Origin: G963662905 sp965230045
GTDB lineage: Bacteria > Bacteroidota > Bacteroidia > Bacteroidales > WRLA01
Reading direction: 5' to 3'
DNA length: 64,000 nucleotides
Assembly: GCA_965230045.1 (NCBI GenBank)
Contig: OZ245940.1
Span: 62,001-126,000, forward strand
Below, one piece after another: positions 26,297 to 34,947 of the stretch. Made by a program: the position numbers and the translations under genes. The notes under the pieces are model-generated. The model made no database searches. It was not told the origin of the DNA and saw only the letters and a list, made by a program, of their open reading frames with translations. How positions within the stretch are numbered: the first letter of the stretch is position 1; each line of letters begins with the position of its first letter.

Positions 26297-28285
26297 TTAT
26301 TCAACAACAATTTCATAAACTTTCCCTTCGATGGGATTTTTGGGATAAGGCACCCAGTTTTGGGAGAAAGGCTGGAAAGGCCACCATTCCGCATAGTGAA
26401 ATTCCTGTGTAATAACACAAACCATCTGGTTATTGGGGATGGACGTGACCTCATCGTTCATATAACCACAGATTTGCATCTTATCGGGTGATGGCCCGGC
26501 ACGCCAGATAATTTCCGTGGGCTTCCATTCGATTTCATAATAGAAATAATCGCCGCCAAAAAGTTCTTCATTATCCATCGGATATTTGGATGTAACGGCT
26601 TTATAATAATCTGTCCAGCGGTGCAGTGTATAGGATTTGCCCTGATATTCAACATCCGAAACACCTTTAAAGAAATTTTTCGGATCCTGGTTGGCCAGAT
26701 CCCAGTTTGTACAACAAAACATTAGATCGTGTGAATTGCGACCGTCATTCGCCCGAAAATCTGTACCGTTCCAAAAAGGGGAAGTTTTAACAATTTCAAT
26801 ATCAATCTCGGAATAAGCCAACTGTTTGTGCTTTCGGTTCAGCGACTCCTCACCGCCATCATTTTTTTGGATATAACCATCGCGTTCGGCTGCACGGCGC
26901 ATATTCCACTGCGGGCCTTCCTGATAGATCATCCAAAAAGCATTGGTTAATCCATTCCAAACATTTTCTTTATTCAGCAGTTTCGGAAATTTGATTTTTC
27001 CCCGGTATTTCCCATAAGTAAAACCAACGCGTGTTTTTACACCTACATTTTCTTTCCGCAAATTATTTGGATCGGGATTTCCCGGATTTTCGAGGATAAT
27101 TGCATCTGCCAGAGTATCCAGTTTCACGGTTTTGCAAGGGCACTCGCTATTGTAGGTGTGGTCTGTGATCAATTGGGAAGAATCATATTTTTCCATCGCG
27201 CCAAAAAACGCATCCTGTGTATAAGGATCATGAAGCACATCATGAGCTTCGGGGATATTCCTAAGCTGATAATGGCGGTTTATAGCATGAGAAAACTGCT
27301 CAAAAAGCGCATTTTTATAGAGTTCCTGATCATCATTGCAATGCGCATTGAGATATGATTTATCAATATTTTCATCGCGCTGAGCAGCCGGGTTAATATA
27401 AATGCCCTGCATGGGATCGATACGTGCGGAGGTTTTCAGCACCCTGTGTGAAACAGAAGTAAAAACACCATCGAGCGAAGCCCCTTCACCGTATTTGAAA
27501 TAATAAAACGGGTTGATAAAAGCTCCGGAATCGTTTGTTTTTCCGATATTTGTGACGAATCCGGGCAATTGGGAAAGCGCTTTTTCACTGGCCACAACCA
27601 GCATAAAATTGTAGCAACCCACGCGGGGGTTTCTTTTCCAGCGGTGGTTAAAATCACCATGGTTTACCTTATCGTTGATAATCCAAACAGCATCCAGAAA
27701 CACTTGCTGATCAATGGTTTTATTGGAAGCTTGTGCTTTCTTTTTGATTGACTCGAACCATTCAGGCGTATTTTTAATTGATTGTTTAGTCTGGTTTATA
27801 GACGCTTCATCAAAGCTAATTGCCTGCATATTGCCGCCATAAAACTTTTTCTCATCGCGTGGATTGCCCACTATGCGATAAGTATCCGTAACAGACTGCC
27901 CCTGAACCGGTTTAAATCCAACAGCAACTTCTTCCCAGCTTCCATAAAAATTCTCGGAGCAATAAGGGTGCATGCCATTTCCTTTTGTTTCAGGAAATTT
28001 ATAGGATTCGTTTTGATAATAGATCTTGTAAAAATATTTTTCGGGATGTTTTGCGTTTATGTCGAAACGAAATACAAAGCCATTATCGCTGCTTTGACGG
28101 GCTGAAGGTATCTGAATTCCATTGAGCACTACTTGATCCAGATCAATTAGCAGGGAAACCGTATCGCTTTCCCCGAAATTGGTAATCGCATCAAAACCTG
28201 AGATGATATTTTTTGGCTTATTGGAGCAGGCAGAAAAAATGAGCAGTACGAGAAAAAAGCAAAGTAGTTTATAGAATTTCGACAT
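26297..28285 (-). CDS. lipoprotein with C-terminal GH16-like domain and a shared helical module
   Basis: 662 residues. Lipobox FSAC (Cys20). The N-terminal half includes a domain rich in aromatic residues and the helical module TPEWFESIKKKA to LDAVWI at 172-207. The C-terminal half (about 430-660) looks like the concanavalin-fold family GH16: YSEIDIE contains the catalytic E-x-D-x-E signature, and YYEIEWKPTEIIWRAG corresponds to the next core strand. If active it would cut or bind a beta-linked glycan. It is the first gene of an operon with an MBOAT and AlgJ-like pair, so the substrate may be the acetylated polysaccharide. The N-terminal half is not recognised. Confidence 0.7.
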   Translation of the reverse strand: MSKFYKLLCFFLVLLIFSACSNKPKNIISGFDAITNFGESDTVSLLIDLDQVVLNGIQIPSARQSSDNGFVFRFDINAKHPEKYFYKIYYQNESYKFPETKGNGMHPYCSENFYGSWEEVAVGFKPVQGQSVTDTYRIVGNPRDEKKFYGGNMQAISFDEASINQTKQSIKNTPEWFESIKKKAQASNKTIDQQVFLDAVWIINDKVNHGDFNHRWKRNPRVGCYNFMLVVASEKALSQLPGFVTNIGKTNDSGAFINPFYYFKYGEGASLDGVFTSVSHRVLKTSARIDPMQGIYINPAAQRDENIDKSYLNAHCNDDQELYKNALFEQFSHAINRHYQLRNIPEAHDVLHDPYTQDAFFGAMEKYDSSQLITDHTYNSECPCKTVKLDTLADAIILENPGNPDPNNLRKENVGVKTRVGFTYGKYRGKIKFPKLLNKENVWNGLTNAFWMIYQEGPQWNMRRAAERDGYIQKNDGGEESLNRKHKQLAYSEIDIEIVKTSPFWNGTDFRANDGRNSHDLMFCCTNWDLANQDPKNFFKGVSDVEYQGKSYTLHRWTDYYKAVTSKYPMDNEELFGGDYFYYEIEWKPTEIIWRAGPSPDKMQICGYMNDEVTSIPNNQMVCVITQEFHYAEWWPFQPFSQNWVPYPKNPIEGKVYEIVVE

Positions 28286-28302
28286 ATACCTAAAATTTTC
28301 AC

Positions 28303-28310
28303 CAAAAGTA
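28303..28310 (-). promoter_or_regulatory. -7 box of the GH16-like/algI/algJ operon
   Basis: On the minus strand this reads TACTTTTG, the -7 consensus, 18 bp before the start at 28285. The nearest minus-strand TTG (28335-28337) is 24 bp upstream. Confidence 0.5.
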
Positions 28311-28337
28311 GAAAAAAAACAAAGCTTTGTCCTGCAA

Positions 28338-28375
28338 AAAAAAGAGGGGAAATTAAAAAATCCCCCCTCTTTTTT
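28338..28375 (-). terminator. intrinsic terminator after the coiled-coil gene
   Basis: GAGGGG (28344-28349) pairs with CCCCTC (28364-28369), extended by A/T pairs; T runs on both strands make it potentially bidirectional. It lies 14 bp past the stop of the minus-strand gene at 28389. Confidence 0.75.
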
Positions 28376-28388
28376 ATCAGTTATAATA

Positions 28389-29318
28389 TTATTTCAGGAA
28401 GAAAACGGAGCTCCCGGATTTCTGCCCATCAACATAAATGTCAACGGAATAGTTGCCGGGTTCAAATTTGTCGTCACTAAATAATTTTGTCCATTCGAGG
28501 CACATTTTTTCTTCCTGGCCGGAATACTTGAATGTTTTCTTCATGCTCCACTGAAGCTTCTGCCCTTGATATTCGAATGAATATTCATCGCTTTTATCTT
28601 TAAAAAGCACGCTGCCATCGGGGCGGGAAATACGCACATAAACATTTTTGTTTCCGTTTTCCACTAGCGGGTTAGGCTGCAGGTTGAAACAAACCTTAAT
28701 TTTTTCTACCCGGCGGGCTTTATCTGTTTCACGCTCGGTTCCGGAGCCTTTTATGCGCATTGTTTCGTTAATGATATCGTAGGCGGGCAACATGGCCACT
28801 TGCTCAATTTTTTCTTCAATTTCTTTTTGCTGCTTTTCCAGCTTGCGCGACTTCTTTTCAACGCGCTCAATGGTTTGCTTCATTTCCGTGTTTTCTGCTT
28901 TCAGCTCAGCATTTTCACGGTAAAGGCTGTCCATCTGGTGCAGATAACCCTGGGTAATATTCCGCAGGCGGTCGAGTTTCTTCTTTACTTTATAATATTC
29001 CCATTTTGTATTGAGCAGTTGCTTGATTTCCTTGGCATTTGCCTGGATGACACTATCTTTCACAGCCAAAGAATCGGCCAGTTCGCCATACTCAACTTTT
29101 ATGGCGTTGTGCTCTTTCACCATGGAATCCAGCTCGGTTGTCAGCACCATGCGCTGTTTTTCTTTTTCCTGCGCCAGTTGATCATATTCCGATTGTATGC
29201 CCATCATTTTCCAAATTGCAATGCCTGCAACTACCAATAAGATGATAATCAACACAATCCACAGGATATTATTTTTTTTCTTTTGCTTGCCTTCTACAGC
29301 ATTTTTAGCTTCTGCCAT
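28389..29318 (-). CDS. hypothetical membrane-anchored coiled-coil protein
   Basis: 309 residues, no named family known to me. A short Lys-rich cytoplasmic head, one membrane span (about 18-40, ILWIVLIIILLVVAGIAI), a long coiled coil (about 45-175), and a C-terminal beta-rich domain (about 200-309) with NVYVRISRPDGSVLF and FEPGNYSVDIYVDGQ, resembling a carbohydrate- or protein-binding sandwich. Such proteins are widespread in Bacteroidota. Single gene with a good promoter and terminator. Confidence 0.75.
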   Translation of the reverse strand: MAEAKNAVEGKQKKKNNILWIVLIIILLVVAGIAIWKMMGIQSEYDQLAQEKEKQRMVLTTELDSMVKEHNAIKVEYGELADSLAVKDSVIQANAKEIKQLLNTKWEYYKVKKKLDRLRNITQGYLHQMDSLYRENAELKAENTEMKQTIERVEKKSRKLEKQQKEIEEKIEQVAMLPAYDIINETMRIKGSGTERETDKARRVEKIKVCFNLQPNPLVENGNKNVYVRISRPDGSVLFKDKSDEYSFEYQGQKLQWSMKKTFKYSGQEEKMCLEWTKLFSDDKFEPGNYSVDIYVDGQKSGSSVFFLK

Positions 29319-29377
29319 AATAAAATAATCTTTTCAAATTTCGTGGTATTAACTCCTAAGAACCTGATAATATTGTG

Positions 29378-29407
29378 CAAATATAAACAGTATCGGCTTA
29401 AAGCCAA
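29378..29407 (-). promoter_or_regulatory. promoter of the coiled-coil gene
   Basis: Read on the minus strand: TTG at 29407-29405 and TATATTTG at 29385-29378, spacer 19 bp, a good match to the consensus. Confidence 0.6.
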
Positions 29408-29408
29408 T

Positions 29409-31031
29409 TTAGTAGGGCAAAATCTCTATTTTATTTTCTTCGTTCCAATCTGGTATTTTGTATTTTTCGCCTTCAAGTTGATACATCTTTTGGTACCATT
29501 CGGTGGGATATCCCGGTGCATGCATTGGCGTATCCTTGTCTTTGATGTAGCCATCATTATATTTCATTATCAGGTATGCGCCCAGCTCTTTCCATTCCTT
29601 ATGCACGTTTATTCCGGCCTTTTCAGAGTATTCCGTTAGTTTTTGGATGCGGCCGATTTTATTGTATTTCATCAGGGATTTTTCTACACTGTCCTGCTTT
29701 GCAAAGAATTCATCTTCAAGCCGATACTGCACTTTTTGGATATCCCGGATCATATAGCTGTATTTCAGGTTACTGAAATTGGAAACAAAATTAAATGCCC
29801 ACCACATCGACTCCCAGTTAAACTTATTGATGTCGCCAATAGTGAATGGCGTGGGCACGCTCAGGTTATTGCAATAAATGGGCACGTAGCAGGTGTAATA
29901 GGTGTCATCAACCCCAAACCAGCAAATGCCGCCAATTTCGTCGGGCAGGAAAGAACGCGCCTGTGCAATAAAAGAAAAAGCTGTATTGTATGAACTGACG
30001 GGCCTTCCCCAGGCGCAACTTACGGAATCCGCATCCCAGTTTAAGGGGCGCCAGTAGTTGGGCGAGCCAAACGGACCGGCTGCAATGCCCTTGGTCATAT
30101 CAAATTCGGTGCCCTCGAAATGATCGCGCACCAAAAGGCTGACATCCTTAATGCTCAGTTTTTCATCAGGCTTGATCCAAAGTGGATATCTTTCAGCTCC
30201 CTGCACGCCTTGAAAATAATCCGGCTTTAATTCCAAAGAAGGTGCAGAACGCCGAAACAAACTCCACACGCGTCCTTCACAATAGCGCAAACGGTCGGGT
30301 GAGGGCGGGCAATAAGCCGTATTGAATGCAAATGCACCATCGGTTTTGGGATTGTAGTATCCTTTTTCAATGGCAAAATCAATGATGTCCTCGCTATAAA
30401 GGCAGTTTTCCGGATCATCCATTGGAAAAGTACCGATACGCGCCATATTTGCATGTGCAGAAATCATTCCGTCCGGGATGCGGCCTGCCACCCAAATTGG
30501 CCTGATGCTTTCTTCTCCGCGGCCAATCATTTCCACAATCCAGGCTTCATCGGGATCAATAATACTAAATGATTCGCCTTCGCTGCAATAACCGTATGTT
30601 TCTGCCAGGGAAGTAAGGACATCCACACCTTCACGGGCAGTTTTGGCCCTTTGGAGCACCAGCGTCATCAAATGCCAGTATTCCAAACCTTTGCCGTGGT
30701 TCCAAAGCTCTTCCCTTCCTGTAAATGTTGTTTCTCCAATGGCCACCTGATGTTCGTTCATCTGAAAACCCAAAACAGCATAGGTGTGTGCAGGCTGCGC
30801 AACGGCCGTTTCCAATCCGGTGCGGGTCGGGAAATATGCGCTGTCGCCGGGCTGATGATCCATAGCGGGATAAACCTGGGGCTTAAAAAGCCATTCGCCA
30901 TCATTGGTATAAACCAAAAAAGTACTGCCATCGGCAGAAGCGCCCTTGGTTACAATGAAATTAGTACACGGAAATATCGGGGAACTTAGATATAAAACAC
31001 TGATAATTAAGCTGATAAAAATCCTGATCAT
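29409..31031 (-). CDS. C69 family dipeptidase (copy 1)
   Basis: 540 residues. Signal peptide of about 21 residues ending in IFP, then CTNFIVTKGASADGS: Cys22 becomes the N-terminal nucleophile after processing, as in the Ntn-hydrolase family C69/U34. Other family marks: YGYCSEGESFSIIDPDEAWI and WFGVDDTYYTCYVP. It would release dipeptides or amino acids from peptides outside the cytoplasm. The open frame extends 29 codons upstream, but the start at 31031 gives a clean signal peptide. It is a paralogue of the gene at 34948, the second O-acetyltransferase pair lying between them. The 321-bp gap to 31353 holds only the promoter of the next gene. Confidence 0.88.
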   Translation of the reverse strand: MIRIFISLIISVLYLSSPIFPCTNFIVTKGASADGSTFLVYTNDGEWLFKPQVYPAMDHQPGDSAYFPTRTGLETAVAQPAHTYAVLGFQMNEHQVAIGETTFTGREELWNHGKGLEYWHLMTLVLQRAKTAREGVDVLTSLAETYGYCSEGESFSIIDPDEAWIVEMIGRGEESIRPIWVAGRIPDGMISAHANMARIGTFPMDDPENCLYSEDIIDFAIEKGYYNPKTDGAFAFNTAYCPPSPDRLRYCEGRVWSLFRRSAPSLELKPDYFQGVQGAERYPLWIKPDEKLSIKDVSLLVRDHFEGTEFDMTKGIAAGPFGSPNYWRPLNWDADSVSCAWGRPVSSYNTAFSFIAQARSFLPDEIGGICWFGVDDTYYTCYVPIYCNNLSVPTPFTIGDINKFNWESMWWAFNFVSNFSNLKYSYMIRDIQKVQYRLEDEFFAKQDSVEKSLMKYNKIGRIQKLTEYSEKAGINVHKEWKELGAYLIMKYNDGYIKDKDTPMHAPGYPTEWYQKMYQLEGEKYKIPDWNEENKIEILPY

Positions 31032-31291
31032 AAGAGTTGCTTTTGGCCAATAAAGATACAATTTTACCCAATAGCCTATCAGCCGAATACTCATTAAAAA
31101 TCTCTGTTCAGTACGCAAGCCGCTTTAATAAAAAGGATTTTTTGCTTTTTGTAGGTTCAAGCTGCCAAAACTATTTCTTGACATCAAAAAAAATTGCTGC
31201 CCCAAATCCCTCATTGCGTTTTGAATTAAGTTGCCGGGCCTCTCGCTTGAGTTAGTAGCGAAAATTTATGAACAAAGCCGGGCGCCCAGTA

Positions 31292-31322
31292 TTGTAGGAT
31301 ATCAAATGAAATAATACTTTTG
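31292..31322 (+). promoter_or_regulatory. promoter of the second algI/algJ pair
   Basis: TTG at 31292-31294, 20-bp spacer, TACTTTTG at 31315-31322: exact consensus. Start codon at 31353, leader about 23 nt. Confidence 0.75.
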
Positions 31323-31352
31323 CCCACTGTTTCAATGAAATAAAATTACAAC

Positions 31353-32774
31353 ATGGTATTTAGCAGTAGTATTTTTTTATTGTACTTCCTTCCAAGCTTG
31401 TTAATCATATATCACCTTGTGCCAAGGTTCCTTAAAAACTATGTTTTATTGGCGGCAAGCATATTTTTTTATAGCTGGGGCGCTCCAAAGTTTTTGTTTG
31501 TCATTTTGGGCTCAACAATTTTAGATTTTTACATTGTAAAAATGCTATACAAATCCAGGAAACTTTTATACAGAAGACTGTTTCTTGCATCATCGATAAC
31601 CATAAACCTTGGTTTACTGGCATTTTTCAAGTACGCAAATTTCTTTGTTGAGAATGTCAACAGCCTCCTGAATTCATTAGGGTTCACTGAAGTTGCCTGG
31701 ACTGCTGTTGCGCTTCCTATCGGGATTTCATTTTATACTTTCCAAACCTTAACGTATTCCATTGATGTGTACCGCAAAATACACAGCCCGCTCAACAAGG
31801 TCACAGATTACCTGCTGTACATTATGTCTTTCCCGCAAATGATTGCCGGCCCCATTGTACGATTTAACTCGATAGCGGATCAAATTACAGACCGGAAAGA
31901 GGCTTTGGAAGATAAATTACAAGGATTTTACCGTTTTGTAATTGGATTGGCAAAAAAAGTATTGGTGGCCAATGTAATGGCAGAGCAGGCTGATTTGATA
32001 TTGAACAGCAATTATGCCGACTTGTCTTCCGTTAATGCGTGGGTCGGAATATTGGCATATACGTTCCAGATTTATTTTGATTTTTCAGGGTATTCAGATA
32101 TGGCGATCGGTTTAGGTAAAATGTTTGGGTTTAAATTTCCTGAAAATTTTAACTCTCCATATATCTCGCAAAGTATTAGTGAATTTTGGCGCAGATGGCA
32201 TATGACGCTGGGTGGCTTTATGCGTGACTACCTGTATATTCCTTTAGGAGGCAGTCGTGTTAAAACAAAACGCCGCTTATATTTCAATTTATGGTTTGTG
32301 TTTTTGCTTTCCGGATTGTGGCACGGTGCATCGTGGAATTTTGTTGCCTGGGGTGCTTTTCATGGATTCTTCCTGATCTTAGACCGCCTGTTTTTACTCA
32401 AAGTGCTGCAGAAGTCCGGTCGAATTTTCGCAACCATATTCACCTTTTTTATAACCATAATCGGTTGGGTGATTTTCCGAATAGAGGATATGGGCCAAAT
32501 GAAGGTATATTTTAAGAAGATGTTCTCATTTGAAGCTGCTCAGGAAATCAACACAATACCCGCCTTTGGAATTATGTTGGCTCTTGCGGTATTCTTTTCC
32601 TTTTTTGTGAGTTTCGACAAAGGCAAAAAAATCGAGCAGTTTATCTTCTTTAAAGACCAGTACAGGCTGAGGCAACATTATATCTTCATGTTAATTTCTG
32701 CCTTGCTATTACTGTTTTCTGCAAGTTCAATAGTGGCTTCTGATTTTAATCCATTTATTTACTTTAGGTTTTAA
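31353..32774 (+). CDS. MBOAT family O-acyltransferase, AlgI-like (copy 2)
   Basis: 473 residues, about ten spans, with the same blocks as copy 1: FPQMIAGPIVRFNSIADQI, SEFWRRWHMTLG, LSGLWHGASWNFVAWGAFHG (catalytic His in WHGASW). It would translocate acetyl groups to the AlgJ-like protein encoded 2 bp downstream. The two MBOAT copies face each other across the block (copy 1 minus, copy 2 plus), implying an old duplication with inversion. Confidence 0.93.
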   Translation: MVFSSSIFLLYFLPSLLIIYHLVPRFLKNYVLLAASIFFYSWGAPKFLFVILGSTILDFYIVKMLYKSRKLLYRRLFLASSITINLGLLAFFKYANFFVENVNSLLNSLGFTEVAWTAVALPIGISFYTFQTLTYSIDVYRKIHSPLNKVTDYLLYIMSFPQMIAGPIVRFNSIADQITDRKEALEDKLQGFYRFVIGLAKKVLVANVMAEQADLILNSNYADLSSVNAWVGILAYTFQIYFDFSGYSDMAIGLGKMFGFKFPENFNSPYISQSISEFWRRWHMTLGGFMRDYLYIPLGGSRVKTKRRLYFNLWFVFLLSGLWHGASWNFVAWGAFHGFFLILDRLFLLKVLQKSGRIFATIFTFFITIIGWVIFRIEDMGQMKVYFKKMFSFEAAQEINTIPAFGIMLALAVFFSFFVSFDKGKKIEQFIFFKDQYRLRQHYIFMLISALLLLFSASSIVASDFNPFIYFRF

Positions 32775-32776
32775 AA

Positions 32777-34501
32777 ATGCAAGATCAAAAAAATCATATC
32801 AGGATTAAAGGAGTATTGTTCAGTTTAGTCATCTTGCTCCTCGCAGCACCCATGGTACAACAAAACACCGGGCTAATTAAAACGAATAGAATTTGGGGCT
32901 CTTATGATGATGCGGTTAAACCGGAATTAAATAAAAATAGCTGGTTTTCAGGATCATATCAAGAACAAATACAAAAATATATTGATCAGAATATAGGCTT
33001 TCAAAGTTTTATGATCCGGCTATATAATCAGTTGTATTATTCTGTTTTTAACCAGGCCCGGGCAAATGGAGTATTAATCGGAAAAGAAAACTTTTTATAT
33101 GAAAAAGTCTATATTGATGCGCTCTTGGGAACAGATTTCATTGGAGAAGAAAAAATACGGCAAAGGGTTGAACGAATTGAATTATTAAGCGATTCTTTGA
33201 AAAAGAAAGGCATTCCTTTGTTGGTTGTCCTCGCCCCCGGAAAAGGCACATTTTTCCCTGATCATATTCCGGGCAAATATCAAGCGAAAAACAAATCAAC
33301 CACAAATTACGAAGTATTTAAAAAAGAGCTGGACAATAGTGATGTATTGCATCTGGATTTTCAGGAGTGGTTTCTGAACATGAAAGATGATGCAGCACAT
33401 CCCTTATTTCCAAAAAACGGGATCCATTGGAGTCAGTATGGTGAGTATTTGGCATTAGATTCACTATTGACATTTTTGCAAGGGCAACACAATGGCTACA
33501 CGCCCGGTATAGATTTGAAAAACATAGAAACAGATCAGCAAGCCAGAGGGAGAGACACAGATATTGAACTGGCAATGAACCTTCTGTATAAGAACAGCGA
33601 TTTTGAGATGGCCTATCCTCAATACAATTTCACACAAAGCTCTCCTGATGATTCTATCCGGATTTTAACCGTTGCAGATAGCTATTTTAATTATCTGTTT
33701 AAGGAAGTAATGAATAAAAACAAGGCGTTTAACGGCAGCCAGTTTTGGTATTACAACCAACAGGTGTTCTCCGGAAAATCGAATGGCGAAACATACGTAA
33801 AAGACGTTAATATCACCCGGGAAGTCCTTAAATCTGACATTGTAGTCCTTTTATCAACAGACGCAAATCTATATCGGTTCCCATTTGGCTTTGAAGATCA
33901 GCTCTATTATGATATGTTCATAAAGAACAAAAGGTTAAACCAGTTTGTCGCGGCAATAAATAATTCCGAAGAGCTCTGGTCAAAAATAGATAAGTATGCC
34001 AGCAATAAAAACGCCGAAGTAAGTGAGGCGCTTCTGGATATTGCTGCGGGGCTCCATAAATATGAAAGAGATTTCATCAGGAAAAACAAAATTTCCGATT
34101 ATGAGAATAAAATCCGAAATGATAACAATTGGTTAGAGAGCATCAAGAAAAAAGCGGCCAGCAATAATATATCTATCGATGAAGCAATCAAGGCTGACGC
34201 CATTTATATGGTAGATGTGGAAATTAAAAAAGCCATTGACAACGAAAAAGATTATTTATGCTTTGAGCCCGACCGCGACCTGCTGGTTAAAAATCCAAAA
34301 TATCTCGACCAACTGCTTGATTACTATTTAAATGTCAATGCATATATGGAGAAGATTTATTCCACGCCCGAATGGATTGAATCGGTTCAAAAGAAAGCCC
34401 GGCAGAACAATATTTCTATCGAAAAAGCAGTTCAGCTCGATGCTGAATATATGGTTAAGGAGGATTATAAAAGGGATGGGACTCAAAGCTTCTTCAATTA
34501 G
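32777..34501 (+). CDS. AlgJ/AlgX-like SGNH O-acetyltransferase with two extra helical modules (copy 2)
   Basis: 574 residues, about 125 more than copy 1. Membrane anchor (about 10-30), then the SGNH-like domain: GKENFLYEKVYIDALLG, VLAPGKGTFFPDHIPG, PKNGIHWSQYGEYLALDSL and TVADSYFNYLF. As in copy 1 the DxH motif reads GIH. The extension carries two copies of the shared module, at about 446-482 (WLESIKKKAASNN to DAIYMV) and 528-566 (EWIESVQKKARQNN to DAEYMV, then DYKRDG). Both resemble the module in the GH16-like lipoprotein. The stop codon abuts repeat B1. Confidence 0.85.
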   Translation: MQDQKNHIRIKGVLFSLVILLLAAPMVQQNTGLIKTNRIWGSYDDAVKPELNKNSWFSGSYQEQIQKYIDQNIGFQSFMIRLYNQLYYSVFNQARANGVLIGKENFLYEKVYIDALLGTDFIGEEKIRQRVERIELLSDSLKKKGIPLLVVLAPGKGTFFPDHIPGKYQAKNKSTTNYEVFKKELDNSDVLHLDFQEWFLNMKDDAAHPLFPKNGIHWSQYGEYLALDSLLTFLQGQHNGYTPGIDLKNIETDQQARGRDTDIELAMNLLYKNSDFEMAYPQYNFTQSSPDDSIRILTVADSYFNYLFKEVMNKNKAFNGSQFWYYNQQVFSGKSNGETYVKDVNITREVLKSDIVVLLSTDANLYRFPFGFEDQLYYDMFIKNKRLNQFVAAINNSEELWSKIDKYASNKNAEVSEALLDIAAGLHKYERDFIRKNKISDYENKIRNDNNWLESIKKKAASNNISIDEAIKADAIYMVDVEIKKAIDNEKDYLCFEPDRDLLVKNPKYLDQLLDYYLNVNAYMEKIYSTPEWIESVQKKARQNNISIEKAVQLDAEYMVKEDYKRDGTQSFFN

Positions 34502-34628
34502 TTAGTTTCTGTCCATAATGTCCGATCTCAGCGTTATTTCATTTGCTGGAAACAGTCATTTACTCCAGTAAACTCCTCGTTTCCAGCAAATGAAATGCCT
34601 CGACCTCGAACATTCTGAATCAGAAACC
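34502..34628 (+). repeat. modular palindromic repeat, family B (B1)
   Basis: Starts directly after the stop codon. Conserved left end GTTTCTGTCCATAATG then TCCGATCTCAGCGTT; perfect 18-bp arms at 34536-34553 and 34579-34596; loop 34554-34578 containing TTTACTCCAGTAAA; conserved right end GCCTCGACCTCGAAC then ATTCTGAATCAGAAAC. Termini GTTTCTG and CAGAAAC are inverted. Confidence 0.8.
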
Positions 34629-34672
34629 CGCCTTTATAGACGAACTCTAGTTAGTGTTTGTCCATAGAGTCG

Positions 34673-34795
34673 AGAGTTTGCTCTATAAAGTTCAAATTCA
34701 AGGCGTGTGAAAAATCCAAACCGGATAATACTCAAGTATTTGAGGATTTGGATTTTGAGCAACAACGCAGAAGTTGGACTTTATAGACGAACTCT
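34673..34795 (+). repeat. 123-bp inverted-terminus repeat, family A (A1)
   Basis: Its ends are imperfect inverted repeats of about 20 bp (starting AGAGTTTGCTCTATAAAG and ending CTTTATAGACGAACTCT). All 123 bases are identical to the reverse complement of 58317-58439. Weaker similarity continues to 34656. A truncated right end of the same family lies at 34629-34649. The 446-bp stretch 34502-34947 contains only repeats and a terminator. Confidence 0.85.
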
Positions 34796-34798
34796 AGT

Positions 34799-34860
34799 TA
34801 GTTTTTGTCCATAATGTCCGATCTCAGCGTTATTTTTTCGAACATTCTACACAGGAAACG
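34799..34860 (+). repeat. family B repeat lacking arms and loop (B5)
   Basis: Contains the conserved ends GTCCATAATGTCCGATCTCA and CGAACATTCT joined directly, with the hairpin missing, ending CAGGAAAC. Confidence 0.65.
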
Positions 34861-34872
34861 TGAAGTTGGCCC

Positions 34873-34906
34873 AAAAAAATGCCCATGGTTTCCCACAGGC
34901 ATTTTA
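34873..34906 (-). terminator. terminator of the second C69 dipeptidase
   Basis: AAAATGCC (34876-34883) pairs with GGCATTTT (34898-34905); on the minus strand the stem is followed by a T run. It is 41 bp past the stop codon. Confidence 0.7.
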
Positions 34907-34947
34907 TCAATATATTTTTTGCAAATTGGCCTTTGCCAATCAATCCT

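Noticed and set aside
31037..31255. 72-codon open frame between the C69 gene and algI copy 2
   Set aside because: Overlaps the start region of the C69 gene on the other strand; composition not protein-like, no start context.
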